A stretch of 55,514 bases of DNA from an uncultured Chloroflexota bacterium (GCA_937870825.1 CALMZO010000069.1:1-55514); one strand, 5' to 3'. Shown: positions 6,129-15,777, counted from the first letter of the stretch. Program-made: numbers and translations. Notes: a model not told the origin generated them from the sequence alone.

Positions 6129-8657
6129 ATGATTTACTCTTGCTGCACCGAACGCCGCCGCAACGCGATTCTCGAACATCCTACGCTGAACGGAATTGAT
6201 TTCCTCGAAGTGTTGGATGATGTGTCGCTGCCGAATGAGCAGCGTCAACGTACATTGTTTGTGCATTTCATCAAACCGCTCGCGTCAAACGCATTGAGCG
6301 CAGACAACGTACGCATCGAGGGCGGCGAAAGGATAAAGCACATCGCGGTGACGAATGTGGGCATCGGTACGGGCAGCGACGCGAATGTTCTCACCGTGAA
6401 CGTCAACGCGCCCGGTGATTTTTCGTACTATTCTTTGCGCCTCGTACGAAATGAAAATGATTTGAGCGCGCCCGATGGAATGGACCCGCAGCGCGCGGCC
6501 GTCGAATTTTCGTTCAAAGTGGAATGCGGCACCGATTTCGATTGCGCGCCGCAAAACGATTGTCCGCCCCAAGTGCGCGACGAACCCGAAATCAATTATC
6601 TCGCCAAAGATTACGCGTCGTTTCGTCAATTGATGCTCGACCGCATGTCCGCGCTGATGCCGCAGTGGCGCGAACGAAACCCTGCCGATGTCGGCATCGC
6701 GCTGGTGGAACTGCTCGCGTATGTGGCGGACCATTTGAGTTATGAACAAGATGCGATTGCGACGGAAGCGTATTTGAGAACGGCGCGCCGCCGCGTCTCG
6801 ATTCGGCGTCACGCGCGACTCGTGGACTATTTCATGCACGACGGCTGCAACGCGCGCGCGTGGGTTCATGTGCGCGTGAACACGGACGCGAATTTGGCGA
6901 AAGGAACACAATTCTTTACGCGCGTCTCGGGCGCGGCGATTCGCCTTGCGCCGAATTCGCGCGCGCTTGACGACGCCCGCGCGCAGAGTCCCGAAGTGTT
7001 TGAAGCGATGCACAATGTGCGTTTGTTTGTCGCGCACAATGATTTGTTTTTTTACACGTACGGCGCGCAAGAATGCTGCTTGCCGCGCGGCGCGACGAAC
7101 GCAACTCTGCGCGGCAAGTTGGAAAATTTACAGCAAGGCGATGTGTTGATTTTTGAAGAGGTGCTGGGTCCCGAAACAGGAAACGCCGACGACGCGAATC
7201 CCGCGCATCGCCACGCGGTGCGACTGACGCGCGTGAAGGTGACGCAAGACCCCCTCGGCGGACGTTTTGAAAATTCGCCGCATGATGACCCGGTTGATGT
7301 GACGGAAATTGAATGGAACGAACAAGACGCGTTTCCATTTCTACTGTGCATTTCGTCAAAGGTTAAACAAGAAATTATTTCTGACGTGAGTATCGCGCGC
7401 GGCAATATCGTTCTCGCCGACCACGGACTTTCACTCGCGCCCGAATCGCTTGGCGTTGTTCCTGTTTCCGCGATGACATTCGCGCCAACGCGCAACGGCG
7501 ACTCATGCGCGGAACGCGAACTGATTCCGATTCCACCGCGCTTTCGTCCCTTTCTAAAAAATACGCCGCTCACGTTTGCGAACGCGTACGATGCGAACGC
7601 GTCGGCGCGCGTTTGTGTACAAACAACGCCCTCGGCGGCGCTTCCCGCGCTCACACTCGAAAGCGCGTTGGGTACGAACACCGCGATGTCGCAAGTGGTC
7701 ACGCTCCCAGTACCTCGAGCGTTGAGCGTGACCACTTGCGAGTGGAACGCACAGCGCGATTTGTTGAACAGCGCGGCAGACGCAACCGAGTTCGTCGTCG
7801 AAATCGAAAGCGATGGACGCGCGTATTTGCGCTTTGGCGACAACACACACGGCAAACGTCCTGACAGCGGCACGAATTTTTCCGCCACGTATCGCATCGG
7901 AAACGGCGCGGCGGGCAACGTCGGCGCGGACAGCATCGCACATGTGGTGAGCGCGGACGGCAGCATCGACGCGGTGCGAAATCCACTCGCCGCGCGCGGC
8001 GGGCAACAAGCCGAATCCATTCAAGATGTGCGCGCACGCGCGCCCTACGCGTTTCGCACACAAGAACGCGCGGTCACGCCCGACGATTACGCGCGCATTG
8101 CGGAACGACGCGCGGACATTCAACGCGCGGCGGCGAGTTTTCGCTGGACGGGCAGTTGGCGCACGGTGTTTGTCACAGCGGACCGATTTGGCGGCGCGAG
8201 CGTTGATGCGAATTTTGAAAACGCGCTGCTCGATTATTTTGAACGCTATCGCATGGCGGGACACGATGTCGAAATTGACGCGCCGCGTCATGTTTCGCTT
8301 GAAATCGAAATGCGCGTGTGTGTGAAAGCCGATTATTTCAAAACTGACGTGGAGCGCGCGCTGTTGGAAATTTTCAACTCTCGCGTTTTGTCCGATGGCA
8401 CGCGCGGCGTGTTTCATCCCGACAATTTCACGTTCGGGCAATCGGTGTACCTGTCGCAACTTTACGCGGCGGCGCAGAACGTCGCGGGCGTGGATTCCGT
8501 CGAGATTACAAAATTTCAGCGCCAAGGCATCGAGAGCCAAGCCGCGTTGAACAGCGGAAAATTGGAATTGGGGCGTTTGGAAATCGCGCACTGCGACAAC
8601 GACGCGAATTTTCCCGAACGCGGCGTGTTTCGATTGGTGATGCTCGGCGGAAAATAA
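6129..8657 (+). CDS. putative baseplate assembly protein (gpJ/Afp11-like), first copy
   Basis: This 842-residue protein begins MIYSCCTERRRNAILEHPTL, then NGIDFLEVLDD, the usual start of this eCIS baseplate family. I therefore choose ATG 6129 over the TTG at 6102. Around residues 158-230 it has NYLAKDYASFRQLMLDRM, then NPADVGIALVELLAYVADHLSYEQDAIATEAYLRTA, the baseplate J core. The latter part (YLRFGDNTHGKRPDSGTNFSATYRIGNGAAGNVGA, then a long alpha/beta tail) is the J-like module seen in gp6 wedges. It would build the baseplate wedges linking hub, sheath and fibres. An unusual perfect 17-bp inverted repeat lies inside the gene at 7690-7740. It is followed 3 bp later by a second member of the family. 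Confidence 0.87.
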   Translation: MIYSCCTERRRNAILEHPTLNGIDFLEVLDDVSLPNEQRQRTLFVHFIKPLASNALSADNVRIEGGERIKHIAVTNVGIGTGSDANVLTVNVNAPGDFSYYSLRLVRNENDLSAPDGMDPQRAAVEFSFKVECGTDFDCAPQNDCPPQVRDEPEINYLAKDYASFRQLMLDRMSALMPQWRERNPADVGIALVELLAYVADHLSYEQDAIATEAYLRTARRRVSIRRHARLVDYFMHDGCNARAWVHVRVNTDANLAKGTQFFTRVSGAAIRLAPNSRALDDARAQSPEVFEAMHNVRLFVAHNDLFFYTYGAQECCLPRGATNATLRGKLENLQQGDVLIFEEVLGPETGNADDANPAHRHAVRLTRVKVTQDPLGGRFENSPHDDPVDVTEIEWNEQDAFPFLLCISSKVKQEIISDVSIARGNIVLADHGLSLAPESLGVVPVSAMTFAPTRNGDSCAERELIPIPPRFRPFLKNTPLTFANAYDANASARVCVQTTPSAALPALTLESALGTNTAMSQVVTLPVPRALSVTTCEWNAQRDLLNSAADATEFVVEIESDGRAYLRFGDNTHGKRPDSGTNFSATYRIGNGAAGNVGADSIAHVVSADGSIDAVRNPLAARGGQQAESIQDVRARAPYAFRTQERAVTPDDYARIAERRADIQRAAASFRWTGSWRTVFVTADRFGGASVDANFENALLDYFERYRMAGHDVEIDAPRHVSLEIEMRVCVKADYFKTDVERALLEIFNSRVLSDGTRGVFHPDNFTFGQSVYLSQLYAAAQNVAGVDSVEITKFQRQGIESQAALNSGKLELGRLEIAHCDNDANFPERGVFRLVMLGGK
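7690..7740. repeat. 17-bp perfect inverted repeat inside the baseplate gene
   Basis: Arms 7690-7706 (CGCAAGTGGTCACGCTC) and 7724-7740 are exact reverse complements separated by 17 nt. It lies fully inside the first baseplate-J coding sequence, so the mRNA could form a strong hairpin there. Confidence 0.85.
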
Positions 8658-8660
8658 TTT

Positions 8661-11162
8661 ATGAACAACTGCGATTGCTGTGAAGGATTGAGCGCGGCAA
8701 TTCCCGCGCAACTCTTTAATCGTCCGGGACTGAACGCCATCGCGTATCGCGTCGGCACGCAGTCGCGTTTCAAGGAATCGCTGCTCGCGCGATTGACGAC
8801 GATTGGTTTGCCCGCGCTGCGCGATTTGAAAACGCGCGACGATGATGATTTTTCCATCGCGCTGTTCGACGCGTGGGCGATGGTTGCGGACGTTCTCACG
8901 TTCTATCAAGAACGCATCGCGAATGAAAATTATTTGCGAACGGCAACGGAACGCTTGTCCTTGCGCGAACTCGCGCGTCTCATCGGTTACAACCTGCGTC
9001 CCGGCGTTGCCGCGAGTACGTATCTCGCGTTCACGCTCGAAACCGCGCCCGGCGCGCCTGCATCTACGACGATTGATGTGGGAACGCGCGTGCAAAGCAT
9101 TCCCGGTCCCGGCGAACAGCCGCAAACCTTTGAGACGATTGAAAAAATTACGGCGCGCGCTGATTGGAACGCGCTCACGCCGCAGCAAAGCAAATTTGTT
9201 TATCCCAAATTCGGCGACACTGCAGTTTATGTCGAGGGCTTGAGCACAAACCTCAAAGCAGGCGACGCGCTGTTGTTTGTCGGCAGCGAACGCGAAAAAA
9301 ATCCCGCGAACGAGCAGTGGGATTTTCGCCGCATCACGCGCGTGGACGGCGACGCCGCGAACAACCGCACGCGCGTTTCGTGGCGCGAACCGCTTGGCTC
9401 GACGAAACCGTTTGTCAAACCCGCCGCGCAGCCAAAAATTTACGCGCTGCGTCAGCGCGCCAACATCTTTGGTTACAACGCACCCGATTGGCGCTTGTTG
9501 GCGAACTCGACCAAAGCGAGTTATCTCGGAAAAAACGAGAGCGACCTCACCACCGCCGACAAAACGGAATGGAAAGATTTTGTCATTTATTCTCCCGCGC
9601 AGCGCGGACTGCCCACAGGTCAACACGACACGATTGACCTCGACCAAGTGTATTCGACGATTGTTGCGGGCAGTTGGCTCGTGCTTGCGCTGCCGAGTTA
9701 CACCGAAGTGTATCGCGTCACGAGCGCGGTGGAAGCGGCGCGCGCCGAGTACGGCATTAGCAGTAAAGTGACGCGCGTCGAATTGAGCGGCGAGAATCTC
9801 GAACTATTTAACGATGTAAGAAATGCGACCGTGTTCGCGCAAAGCGAGGAACTCGTACAGGTTGCCAAGCCCGTCAGCGATGATGTGTTTGGCGCGGCGT
9901 TCACGCTCACACAGCGCGCAGACGAATTGCGCGCGGGTCAAGCGCTGCTCGTTGCGGGAACGGATGTCGCGAGCGGCAGCCGCGTCGCCGAAAGCGTGAC
10001 CATTCAGCGCACGGAACTCGACGGCGATGTGACGCGCTTGATTCTCACCACCGCGTTGCAGCATCGCTATCTCCGCGCCAGCGTCACCATTTCTGCGAAT
10101 GTCGCGCTTGCCACACACGGCGAAACGACGAATGAAATTCTGGGGAGCGGCGACGCGAGCAAACCGTATCAACAATTTATACTCAAACAACCGCCGCTCA
10201 CGCACATCAGCGCGGCAAATGAAAACGGCGCGGCGTCAACACTGGAGGTGCGCGCAAATGATGTATTGTGGCGCGAGGCAGAAACACTCTATGAAAAAAA
10301 TCCGCGCGACCGCGTCTTTGTCACACACGCAACGGACGACGGAAAAACGATTGTTCAATTCGGCGATGGGAAAACCGGCGCGCGTCCGCCGACAGGAACG
10401 GGAAACTTGCGCGCGACGTATCGCAAAGGCATCGGCAAAGCGGGCAACGTGAACGCGGGACAATTGAGTCTCTTGCTCACGCGTCCGCTCGGCGTGAAAG
10501 AGGTGACGAACCCACTCGCGGCGAACGGCGGCGATGATGCCGAAACCTTGACGAACGCGCGCTCGAACGCGCCGCTCACGGTGTTGACGTTGGGGCGAAT
10601 TGTTTCTTTGCGCGATTACGAGGATTTCGCGCGTTCGTTCGCGGGCATCGCCAAAGCATTGGCAACGTGGACGTGGGATGGACAAACGCGCGGTGTGTTC
10701 GTTACGATTGCGGGACCCGACGGCGCGACGATTTCAAACGACAGCAGCACATTCAAAAACTTGCTCGCGGCGATGAAAAACGCGGGCGACCCGTACGTGC
10801 CGCTGCGCGTGCAAACATTTCGTCCCGCGCTCTTTACGCTCGACGCGGACGTAAAAATTGATTTGGATTATCAATCCGAAGGTGTAATGAAACAGGTGGA
10901 ACAAAAATTGCGCGAACAATTTTCTTTTAAAGCGCGTTCGTTCGGGCAGCCCGTCGTGTTGAGCCAAATTGTTTCGGTGGTTCATTCTGTGCAAGGCGTT
11001 GTTGCCGTTGACGTGAACGCGCTGCATCGTGTTGGCGAAGCAAAGAAATTGCATCCGCGTCTCGCCGCCGCGTACCCGCGTGTTGGTGCGAAAGGGAATG
11101 TGGACGCGGCGGAATTGTTGATGCTCGATGCGAGTCCGCTTGAATTGGGTGTGATGGCTTGA
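8661..11162 (+). CDS. putative baseplate assembly protein (gpJ/Afp12-like), second copy
   Basis: This 833-residue protein starts MNNCDCCEGLSAAIPAQLF, followed by NRPGLNAIAYRVGTQSRFKESLLARL, typical of the second large eCIS baseplate protein. Near residues 62-110 it has FSIALFDAWAMVADVLTFYQERIANENYLRTA, equivalent to the wedge motif of the first copy. Later VQFGDGKTGARPPTGTGNLRATYRKGIGKAGNVNAGQLSLL is the J-like module, followed by a C-terminal domain with DLDYQ and a VVSVVHSVQGVVAVDV stretch. The two neighbours are distant paralogues expected to form a heteromeric wedge. No frameshift is visible and the length is normal. Confidence 0.87.
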   Translation: MNNCDCCEGLSAAIPAQLFNRPGLNAIAYRVGTQSRFKESLLARLTTIGLPALRDLKTRDDDDFSIALFDAWAMVADVLTFYQERIANENYLRTATERLSLRELARLIGYNLRPGVAASTYLAFTLETAPGAPASTTIDVGTRVQSIPGPGEQPQTFETIEKITARADWNALTPQQSKFVYPKFGDTAVYVEGLSTNLKAGDALLFVGSEREKNPANEQWDFRRITRVDGDAANNRTRVSWREPLGSTKPFVKPAAQPKIYALRQRANIFGYNAPDWRLLANSTKASYLGKNESDLTTADKTEWKDFVIYSPAQRGLPTGQHDTIDLDQVYSTIVAGSWLVLALPSYTEVYRVTSAVEAARAEYGISSKVTRVELSGENLELFNDVRNATVFAQSEELVQVAKPVSDDVFGAAFTLTQRADELRAGQALLVAGTDVASGSRVAESVTIQRTELDGDVTRLILTTALQHRYLRASVTISANVALATHGETTNEILGSGDASKPYQQFILKQPPLTHISAANENGAASTLEVRANDVLWREAETLYEKNPRDRVFVTHATDDGKTIVQFGDGKTGARPPTGTGNLRATYRKGIGKAGNVNAGQLSLLLTRPLGVKEVTNPLAANGGDDAETLTNARSNAPLTVLTLGRIVSLRDYEDFARSFAGIAKALATWTWDGQTRGVFVTIAGPDGATISNDSSTFKNLLAAMKNAGDPYVPLRVQTFRPALFTLDADVKIDLDYQSEGVMKQVEQKLREQFSFKARSFGQPVVLSQIVSVVHSVQGVVAVDVNALHRVGEAKKLHPRLAAAYPRVGAKGNVDAAELLMLDASPLELGVMA

Positions 11163-11180
11163 ATCGAGTGTTGTTCGAAT

Positions 11181-11249
11181 TGTCATTTCGAGCGGAGCGA
11201 GAAATCTTTCCGCGCGGAATTGAGATTTCTCACTGCGTTCGAAATGACA
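11181..11249. repeat. palindromic TGTCATTTCGAGCG repeat
   Basis: TGTCATTTCGAGCGGAGCGAGAAATCT on the left pairs with AGATTTCTCACTGCGTTCGAAATGACA on the right across a short loop. It lies between the second baseplate-J gene and the gpI-like gene. A second copy sits inside the YfhO-like gene at 26442-26514. Confidence 0.85.
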
Positions 11250-11259
11250 GAACTCTGTT

Positions 11260-13278
11260 GTGAATACGAATACTGACCGCCTCTACAGTCTTTTGCCCGC
11301 CGTGTATCGCCTGCGCGATGCGGAACGCGGCGAACCTCTGCGCGCGCTGCTCGCGGTGCTCGCGGACCAAGTGGACGCGCTGCAAGAAAATCTCGCGCAG
11401 TTGTACGACGACCAATTCATTGAAACGAGCGCGGATTGGGTTGTGCCGTACATTGGCGATTTGATTGGGTATCGCGCGCTGCACGGCGTTGTTCCGCAAA
11501 TCAGCAGCCCCCGCGCGGAAGTGGCGAATACGATTGCATATCGCCGCCGCAAGGGCACCGCGTCCATGCTCGAACAACTCGCGCGCGATGTCACGGGCTG
11601 GGATGCGCGCGTGGTGGAATTTTTTCAGCTGCTCGCGACGACGCAGTACATGAATCACATTCGCCCGCGCGCGATTGTCACGCCCGACTTGCGAAAATGG
11701 GAACCGCTGGAACGATTGGGCAGCGCGTTTGAAACTACCGCGCATACGCTCGACGTACGAAATCCCTCGACTGCGCTCGGGACAAGCAAACGCGGCAAGT
11801 ACAACATTCCGAACATTGGCATTTTTCTCTTTCGCTTGCGCGCGTATGCGCTCACGAATTCGCCCGCGTTTCAACTCGACGCGCATCGCTATTTGTTCAG
11901 TCCGCTCGGCAACAACGCCGCCCTCTTGAATCGTCCCGAAACGGAAAAAGAAATCACTCACTTGGCAACGCCGCGCAATGTCCCGCTCCCGATTTCGCGC
12001 CGCGTCTTGAATGTGTCGCTTGCTGATTTTTACGGACGCGACAAGAGTTTTGTGCTGCGTGTGAACGATGCAGATGTGGACGCGTCACAAATTGTCGTGT
12101 GCGATTTGTCGGATGCGAACGGCGGCTGGGCGCACGAACCACCCTCGGAAAAAATCGCGGTTGACCCTGTTCTCGGACGCATCGCGTTTAATACAGGTGA
12201 TGTTGCGCCGAGTTCCGTCGTCGTTTCGTATCATTACGGTTTCAGCGCGGACATGGGCGGCGGAGAATACAATCGCATCGCGTCTTTTGATGAAACACTG
12301 CCAATCGCGCAAACTGTTCGTGATGGCGATTCGATACAAAACGCGCTGGACGCGCTGACCGAAAGCGGCGCGGTGGAAATTGGCGACAGCGCGCGTTACG
12401 CGGAAACGCTCGCGCTGAATGTTTCCGCGAACACAAATCTCGAATTGCGCGCGGCGAATCATCCGCGTCCGCAGCTCGCGCTCGGCGGTGATTTGCTCGT
12501 CAAGGGCGATGCCAGCGCGCAAGTTACGTTAAATGGTTTGCTCATCAGCGGCGGCGCAATTCACGTAAGCGGAGATTTTGGAACACTGCGTTTGCGTCAC
12601 TGTACACTCGTGCCGGGGCAAACGCTGGATACGAACGGCAATCCCTTTTCGCCGGACAAACCGAGTTTGATTGTGGACGCGCCGAACGCGACAATTGAAC
12701 TCGAACACTGCATCGTCGGCGCATTGCGCGTTGTCGCAAGCGCGCGCGTCGTTATCACAAACAGCATCGTGGACGCGACGGAGGAAACGCGCGTCGCGTT
12801 CGCGGCGATGGACGGCGAACGCGCGGGCGCGCCAATCACTCTCAAAAATTCCACCATCATCGGAAAAATTCATTCGCGCGAAATCGAATTCGCGTCGAAC
12901 TCGATTTTTCTTGCGCGGCTCGCGGAAAATGATTCATGGGATGCGCCGGTGATTTCCACACGCAAGCAAGCGGGCTGTGTGCGATTTTCGTACGTGCCAT
13001 TTTTTTCCCAGACGCCGCGCCGCTATCGCTGTCAACCGACGAAACCTTCGGATGAGGCGCGCGTGCGCCCGCAGTTCAACTCGCTCCGTTATAGCGATGC
13101 TTCGTATTGTCAATTGAGCCAACGCACCGCGTTCGAAATTCGCGCGGGCGCGGACGACGATGCCGAGATGGGCGCGTTTCACGATTTGTACCACCCACAG
13201 CGCGAAAGCAATTTGCGAACGCGCCTCGACGAGTATTTGCGGTTCGGATTGGAAGCGGGAATTTTTTACAGCACATGA
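11260..13278 (+). CDS. gpI-like phage tail / eCIS baseplate protein
   Basis: This 672-residue protein starts at GTG. It shows the gpI/tail-protein start of eCIS loci: YSLLPAVYRLRDAERGEPL, then DQVDALQENLAQLYDDQFIETSADWVVPYIGDLIGYRALHG, and a RAEVANTIAYRRRKGTASMLEQLARDVTGWDARVVEFF segment. After about residue 370 the sequence becomes repetitive and beta-rich with many Asn/Ser/Ile, as in a right-handed beta-helix, and it ends EMGAFHDLYHPQRESNLRTRLDEYLRFGLEAGIFY. It probably links the wedge to outer fibres. A short palindromic repeat (11763-11786) is inserted in frame near residue 170. Start choice: GTG 11260 is followed directly by the conserved segment. Confidence 0.82.
   Translation: MNTNTDRLYSLLPAVYRLRDAERGEPLRALLAVLADQVDALQENLAQLYDDQFIETSADWVVPYIGDLIGYRALHGVVPQISSPRAEVANTIAYRRRKGTASMLEQLARDVTGWDARVVEFFQLLATTQYMNHIRPRAIVTPDLRKWEPLERLGSAFETTAHTLDVRNPSTALGTSKRGKYNIPNIGIFLFRLRAYALTNSPAFQLDAHRYLFSPLGNNAALLNRPETEKEITHLATPRNVPLPISRRVLNVSLADFYGRDKSFVLRVNDADVDASQIVVCDLSDANGGWAHEPPSEKIAVDPVLGRIAFNTGDVAPSSVVVSYHYGFSADMGGGEYNRIASFDETLPIAQTVRDGDSIQNALDALTESGAVEIGDSARYAETLALNVSANTNLELRAANHPRPQLALGGDLLVKGDASAQVTLNGLLISGGAIHVSGDFGTLRLRHCTLVPGQTLDTNGNPFSPDKPSLIVDAPNATIELEHCIVGALRVVASARVVITNSIVDATEETRVAFAAMDGERAGAPITLKNSTIIGKIHSREIEFASNSIFLARLAENDSWDAPVISTRKQAGCVRFSYVPFFSQTPRRYRCQPTKPSDEARVRPQFNSLRYSDASYCQLSQRTAFEIRAGADDDAEMGAFHDLYHPQRESNLRTRLDEYLRFGLEAGIFYST
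11763..11786. repeat. CCCTCGACTGCGCTCGGGACAAG repeat in frame inside the gpI-like gene
   Basis: A 23-24 bp sequence that is a widespread short palindromic repeat type. It encodes NPSTALGTS between DVR and KRGKYNIPNIGIF, a spot where relatives usually read DVRRIASGRGRYNIPN (recalled from the family, not aligned here). It keeps the frame. Confidence 0.55.
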
Positions 13279-13335
13279 CCAAAGACGAACGACGAAAGAC
13301 GAACGTCAGACGAAATTTTCATTCGTCGTTCGTCC
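13279..13335. repeat. inverted GACGAAC heptad element
   Basis: GACGAACGACGAA at 13284-13296 is exactly complementary to TTCGTCGTTCGTC at 13322-13334. Further heptads of the GACGAAC type surround it. It fills the gap before the DUF6519 gene, whose own Shine-Dalgarno (AAGGAG at about 13355) follows. Confidence 0.75.
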
Positions 13336-13365
13336 TTGGTCCATCGTCGCTCCGAAGGAGCATGA

Positions 13366-15777
13366 ATGAAAGGCGATTTCAGTCGCGACACCTTTGACCC
13401 GAAAAAACATTACGCGCGCGTGCTGATGCAGCAGGGACGTGTGCAGACCGACGCGGATTGGAATGAGCAAGCGGCGATAGAGGAACATCGCGAAACAATC
13501 ACAAATTTTGATGTGATTGGCGCGTGCGGCGCGCCTTTGCACGACGCGGGTTTTGCCATCACGAGCGACGGCAAAACGCTCACAATTGGCAAGGGGCGTT
13601 TTTACGTGGACGGCATTCTCGTCGAAAACGACGCGGACGCGGCGTTCGACGCGCAACCCGATTTGCCGAACGCGCCCGATGTTTTGGAATTGTTGCAAGA
13701 TGCCAAAACCGAAACGGCGCTGGTGTACCTCGATGTATGGCAGCGCCACATCACCGCGCTCGACGACCCGTTGATTCGTGAAGTCGCGCTCGGCGGTCCC
13801 GACACGACGACGCGCACAAAAATTGTTTGGCAAGTGCGTGTGCTGCCGGTAAAAGCGAAAGCGGAAGATTCTGAAAATTGTGCGGACTTGCGCGCGACGG
13901 AAAACAATTTGCGCGAAGCGTTAAAAAAATTAGAGGAAGCGGGCGCGAGCGAGGCGCGCAAGGCATCCGTTCAAAAAAAATTGGATGAGGTGGAAAAACG
14001 GTTGGCGGCAGAATGCGCGGGCGTTTCGTGCGCGAGCGATTTCAAGGAATGGGAGGAACTCACCGCGTCGCGCAATCCATTGCTCAACGCGCGTACCGTT
14101 CCGCCGAGCGATGACGACAATCCATGTCTCTTGCCACCAAGCGCGGGCTATCAGCGTTTGGAAAATCAATTGTATCGCGTCGAGATTCACGACGGCGGCA
14201 ATTTCAAAACGGGCGCGAAACATGTGACGTTCAAAGCGTCGCGCGACAATGGCGCGGTGGTGACGCTGATTGAAAAAATCAACGGGCAAGAAATCACCGT
14301 GCGCGATGTGGGTCCCGACGATGTGTTGGGTTTTGCGAATGGACAGTTCGTCGAAGTGATTGACGACGCGTTGGAATGGAACGGCTTGCCCGGCGAATTG
14401 ATTCAAATCGAACAGGTGAACACGGCGACGCGCGTCATCAAATTGAAAAGCGCGCCCGCGTTAATTTATGACGCAGCGCGTCATGCGAAACTGCGGCGGT
14501 GGGACACGAAAGGCGCGGTCTCTATTTCAGACGATTGGCTCGAACTCGAAGGCGGCATTCAGATTCAATTTGCGAAAGGGGAATATCGCACCAGCGATTA
14601 CTGGCTCATTCCTGCGCGCACCGCGACGGGCGAAATTGAATGGGCGCCGTTTGAAATTCCAAACACAGCGCCTGTTGCACAGCCGCCGCGCGGCATTCAA
14701 CATCATTACTGCCGACTCGCGCTCGCGCAATTTCAGCGCGAACGATTGGAAATCGTCGAGGACTGTCGTAACTTGTTTCCGCCGCTCACTGAAATCGGCG
14801 GTCAAGGCGCGGTGAACGCGTTCCATGTTACGGGAACAAATTGGTTAAACGACGCTGTGTTTGACATCGGAACATTTTTGCAGCAGGGGTTAATCATCCA
14901 AACGAACGCGCCGCCCGACCCGCGCTCGGTGGACGAAGCGAACGTCATCGTCACGCTGGAAGCAACGTCGTTTGGGGAAAACGCGTCGTCCACATTTTTT
15001 AGTTTGCAAGTGGTGTTGGATGGAAAAATCGTTCGCTCGTTCGGCGACCCGAATGTGATTGTCTGGCAACCGAGCGCGAACGCGCGCGAACGATTGGCGA
15101 CGCTCACTGCGCGCGCGTTGGTACGCGTGCGCGTAAAATTGATGGGACGAACGATTTGGAGCGAGCAAGGCGGGACGCGGCGTTATCTCGACGGGCAGGC
15201 GTTTGGCATTCCCGTGACAGGCACCGGAGTGAAAAAATCGCGCATCGGTTTGCAATTTCCTTCGGGCGACGGGGCGCGCGGCAGTGATTTTGAAAGCTGG
15301 TTTTATCTCGGACGCCAAGACGCGCCCGCGACAACTTTGCAAATCGAACGCATCACCTTTTTGAATGTCGCAGGCGGGCAGACGAGCGCGGGTGTTTTGA
15401 ATTTGCCGCCGCTGCCGACGAAAGTTTCTTTCAAGGCGGGGGAAAATGTCAACGTCATCGAAATTCGGTTCAATCGCCCGGTACGGCGTGAAGGATTGAA
15501 CGCGGTTGATAGCGCGGCAAGTGTGCGCGTGGAACGACTTGGCGGGCGCGTGCCCGTTCGCATCGGGAGCCAAGTGCAAATGACGGACGAGCAGACCGTG
15601 CAATTTCGCGCGCGTGACCCGCAAATTTTCTTGGAGGGAGCATATCGCCTCATCGTGCTGGCTGCCGACCAAGACGATGCGCCGGCGGTGCGCGCCCGGG
15701 ACGACGATTCGCCGCTCGATGGCAATTACGACAACGCGCCGGGCGAAAATTTCATCATGTCATTCGCGGCAGAGTAA
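13366..15777 (+). CDS. DUF6519-domain eCIS protein
   Basis: This 803-residue protein starts MKGDFSRDTFDPKKHYARVL, then MQQGRVQTDADWNEQAAIEEH, the signature of DUF6519 proteins that usually close eCIS baseplate operons. Near residues 165-215 it has a strongly charged heptad-like segment (NNLREALKKLEEA, VQKKLDEVEKRLAAE) that probably forms a coiled coil. The central part (YQRLENQLYRVEIHDGGNF) and the C terminus (Ig-like, with the N-P-V-R-E pattern of an extracellular adhesive domain) suggest an outer fibre or cap. Function in the particle is not established. A clear AAGGAG precedes the ATG at 13366. It is the last gene of the eCIS operon and converges with the next gene, 6 bp away. Confidence 0.75.
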   Translation: MKGDFSRDTFDPKKHYARVLMQQGRVQTDADWNEQAAIEEHRETITNFDVIGACGAPLHDAGFAITSDGKTLTIGKGRFYVDGILVENDADAAFDAQPDLPNAPDVLELLQDAKTETALVYLDVWQRHITALDDPLIREVALGGPDTTTRTKIVWQVRVLPVKAKAEDSENCADLRATENNLREALKKLEEAGASEARKASVQKKLDEVEKRLAAECAGVSCASDFKEWEELTASRNPLLNARTVPPSDDDNPCLLPPSAGYQRLENQLYRVEIHDGGNFKTGAKHVTFKASRDNGAVVTLIEKINGQEITVRDVGPDDVLGFANGQFVEVIDDALEWNGLPGELIQIEQVNTATRVIKLKSAPALIYDAARHAKLRRWDTKGAVSISDDWLELEGGIQIQFAKGEYRTSDYWLIPARTATGEIEWAPFEIPNTAPVAQPPRGIQHHYCRLALAQFQRERLEIVEDCRNLFPPLTEIGGQGAVNAFHVTGTNWLNDAVFDIGTFLQQGLIIQTNAPPDPRSVDEANVIVTLEATSFGENASSTFFSLQVVLDGKIVRSFGDPNVIVWQPSANARERLATLTARALVRVRVKLMGRTIWSEQGGTRRYLDGQAFGIPVTGTGVKKSRIGLQFPSGDGARGSDFESWFYLGRQDAPATTLQIERITFLNVAGGQTSAGVLNLPPLPTKVSFKAGENVNVIEIRFNRPVRREGLNAVDSAASVRVERLGGRVPVRIGSQVQMTDEQTVQFRARDPQIFLEGAYRLIVLAADQDDAPAVRARDDDSPLDGNYDNAPGENFIMSFAAE

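Noticed and set aside
7554..9647. A 697-codon antisense frame across the two baseplate-J genes
   Set aside because: Its composition is very Arg-rich, it has no recognisable motif, and it lies opposite two well-supported genes; it is a by-product of the GC-rich codon use.
2420..15777. Prophage
   Set aside because: Only tail/baseplate-type genes are present; no capsid, portal, terminase, integrase or lysis gene in the window.
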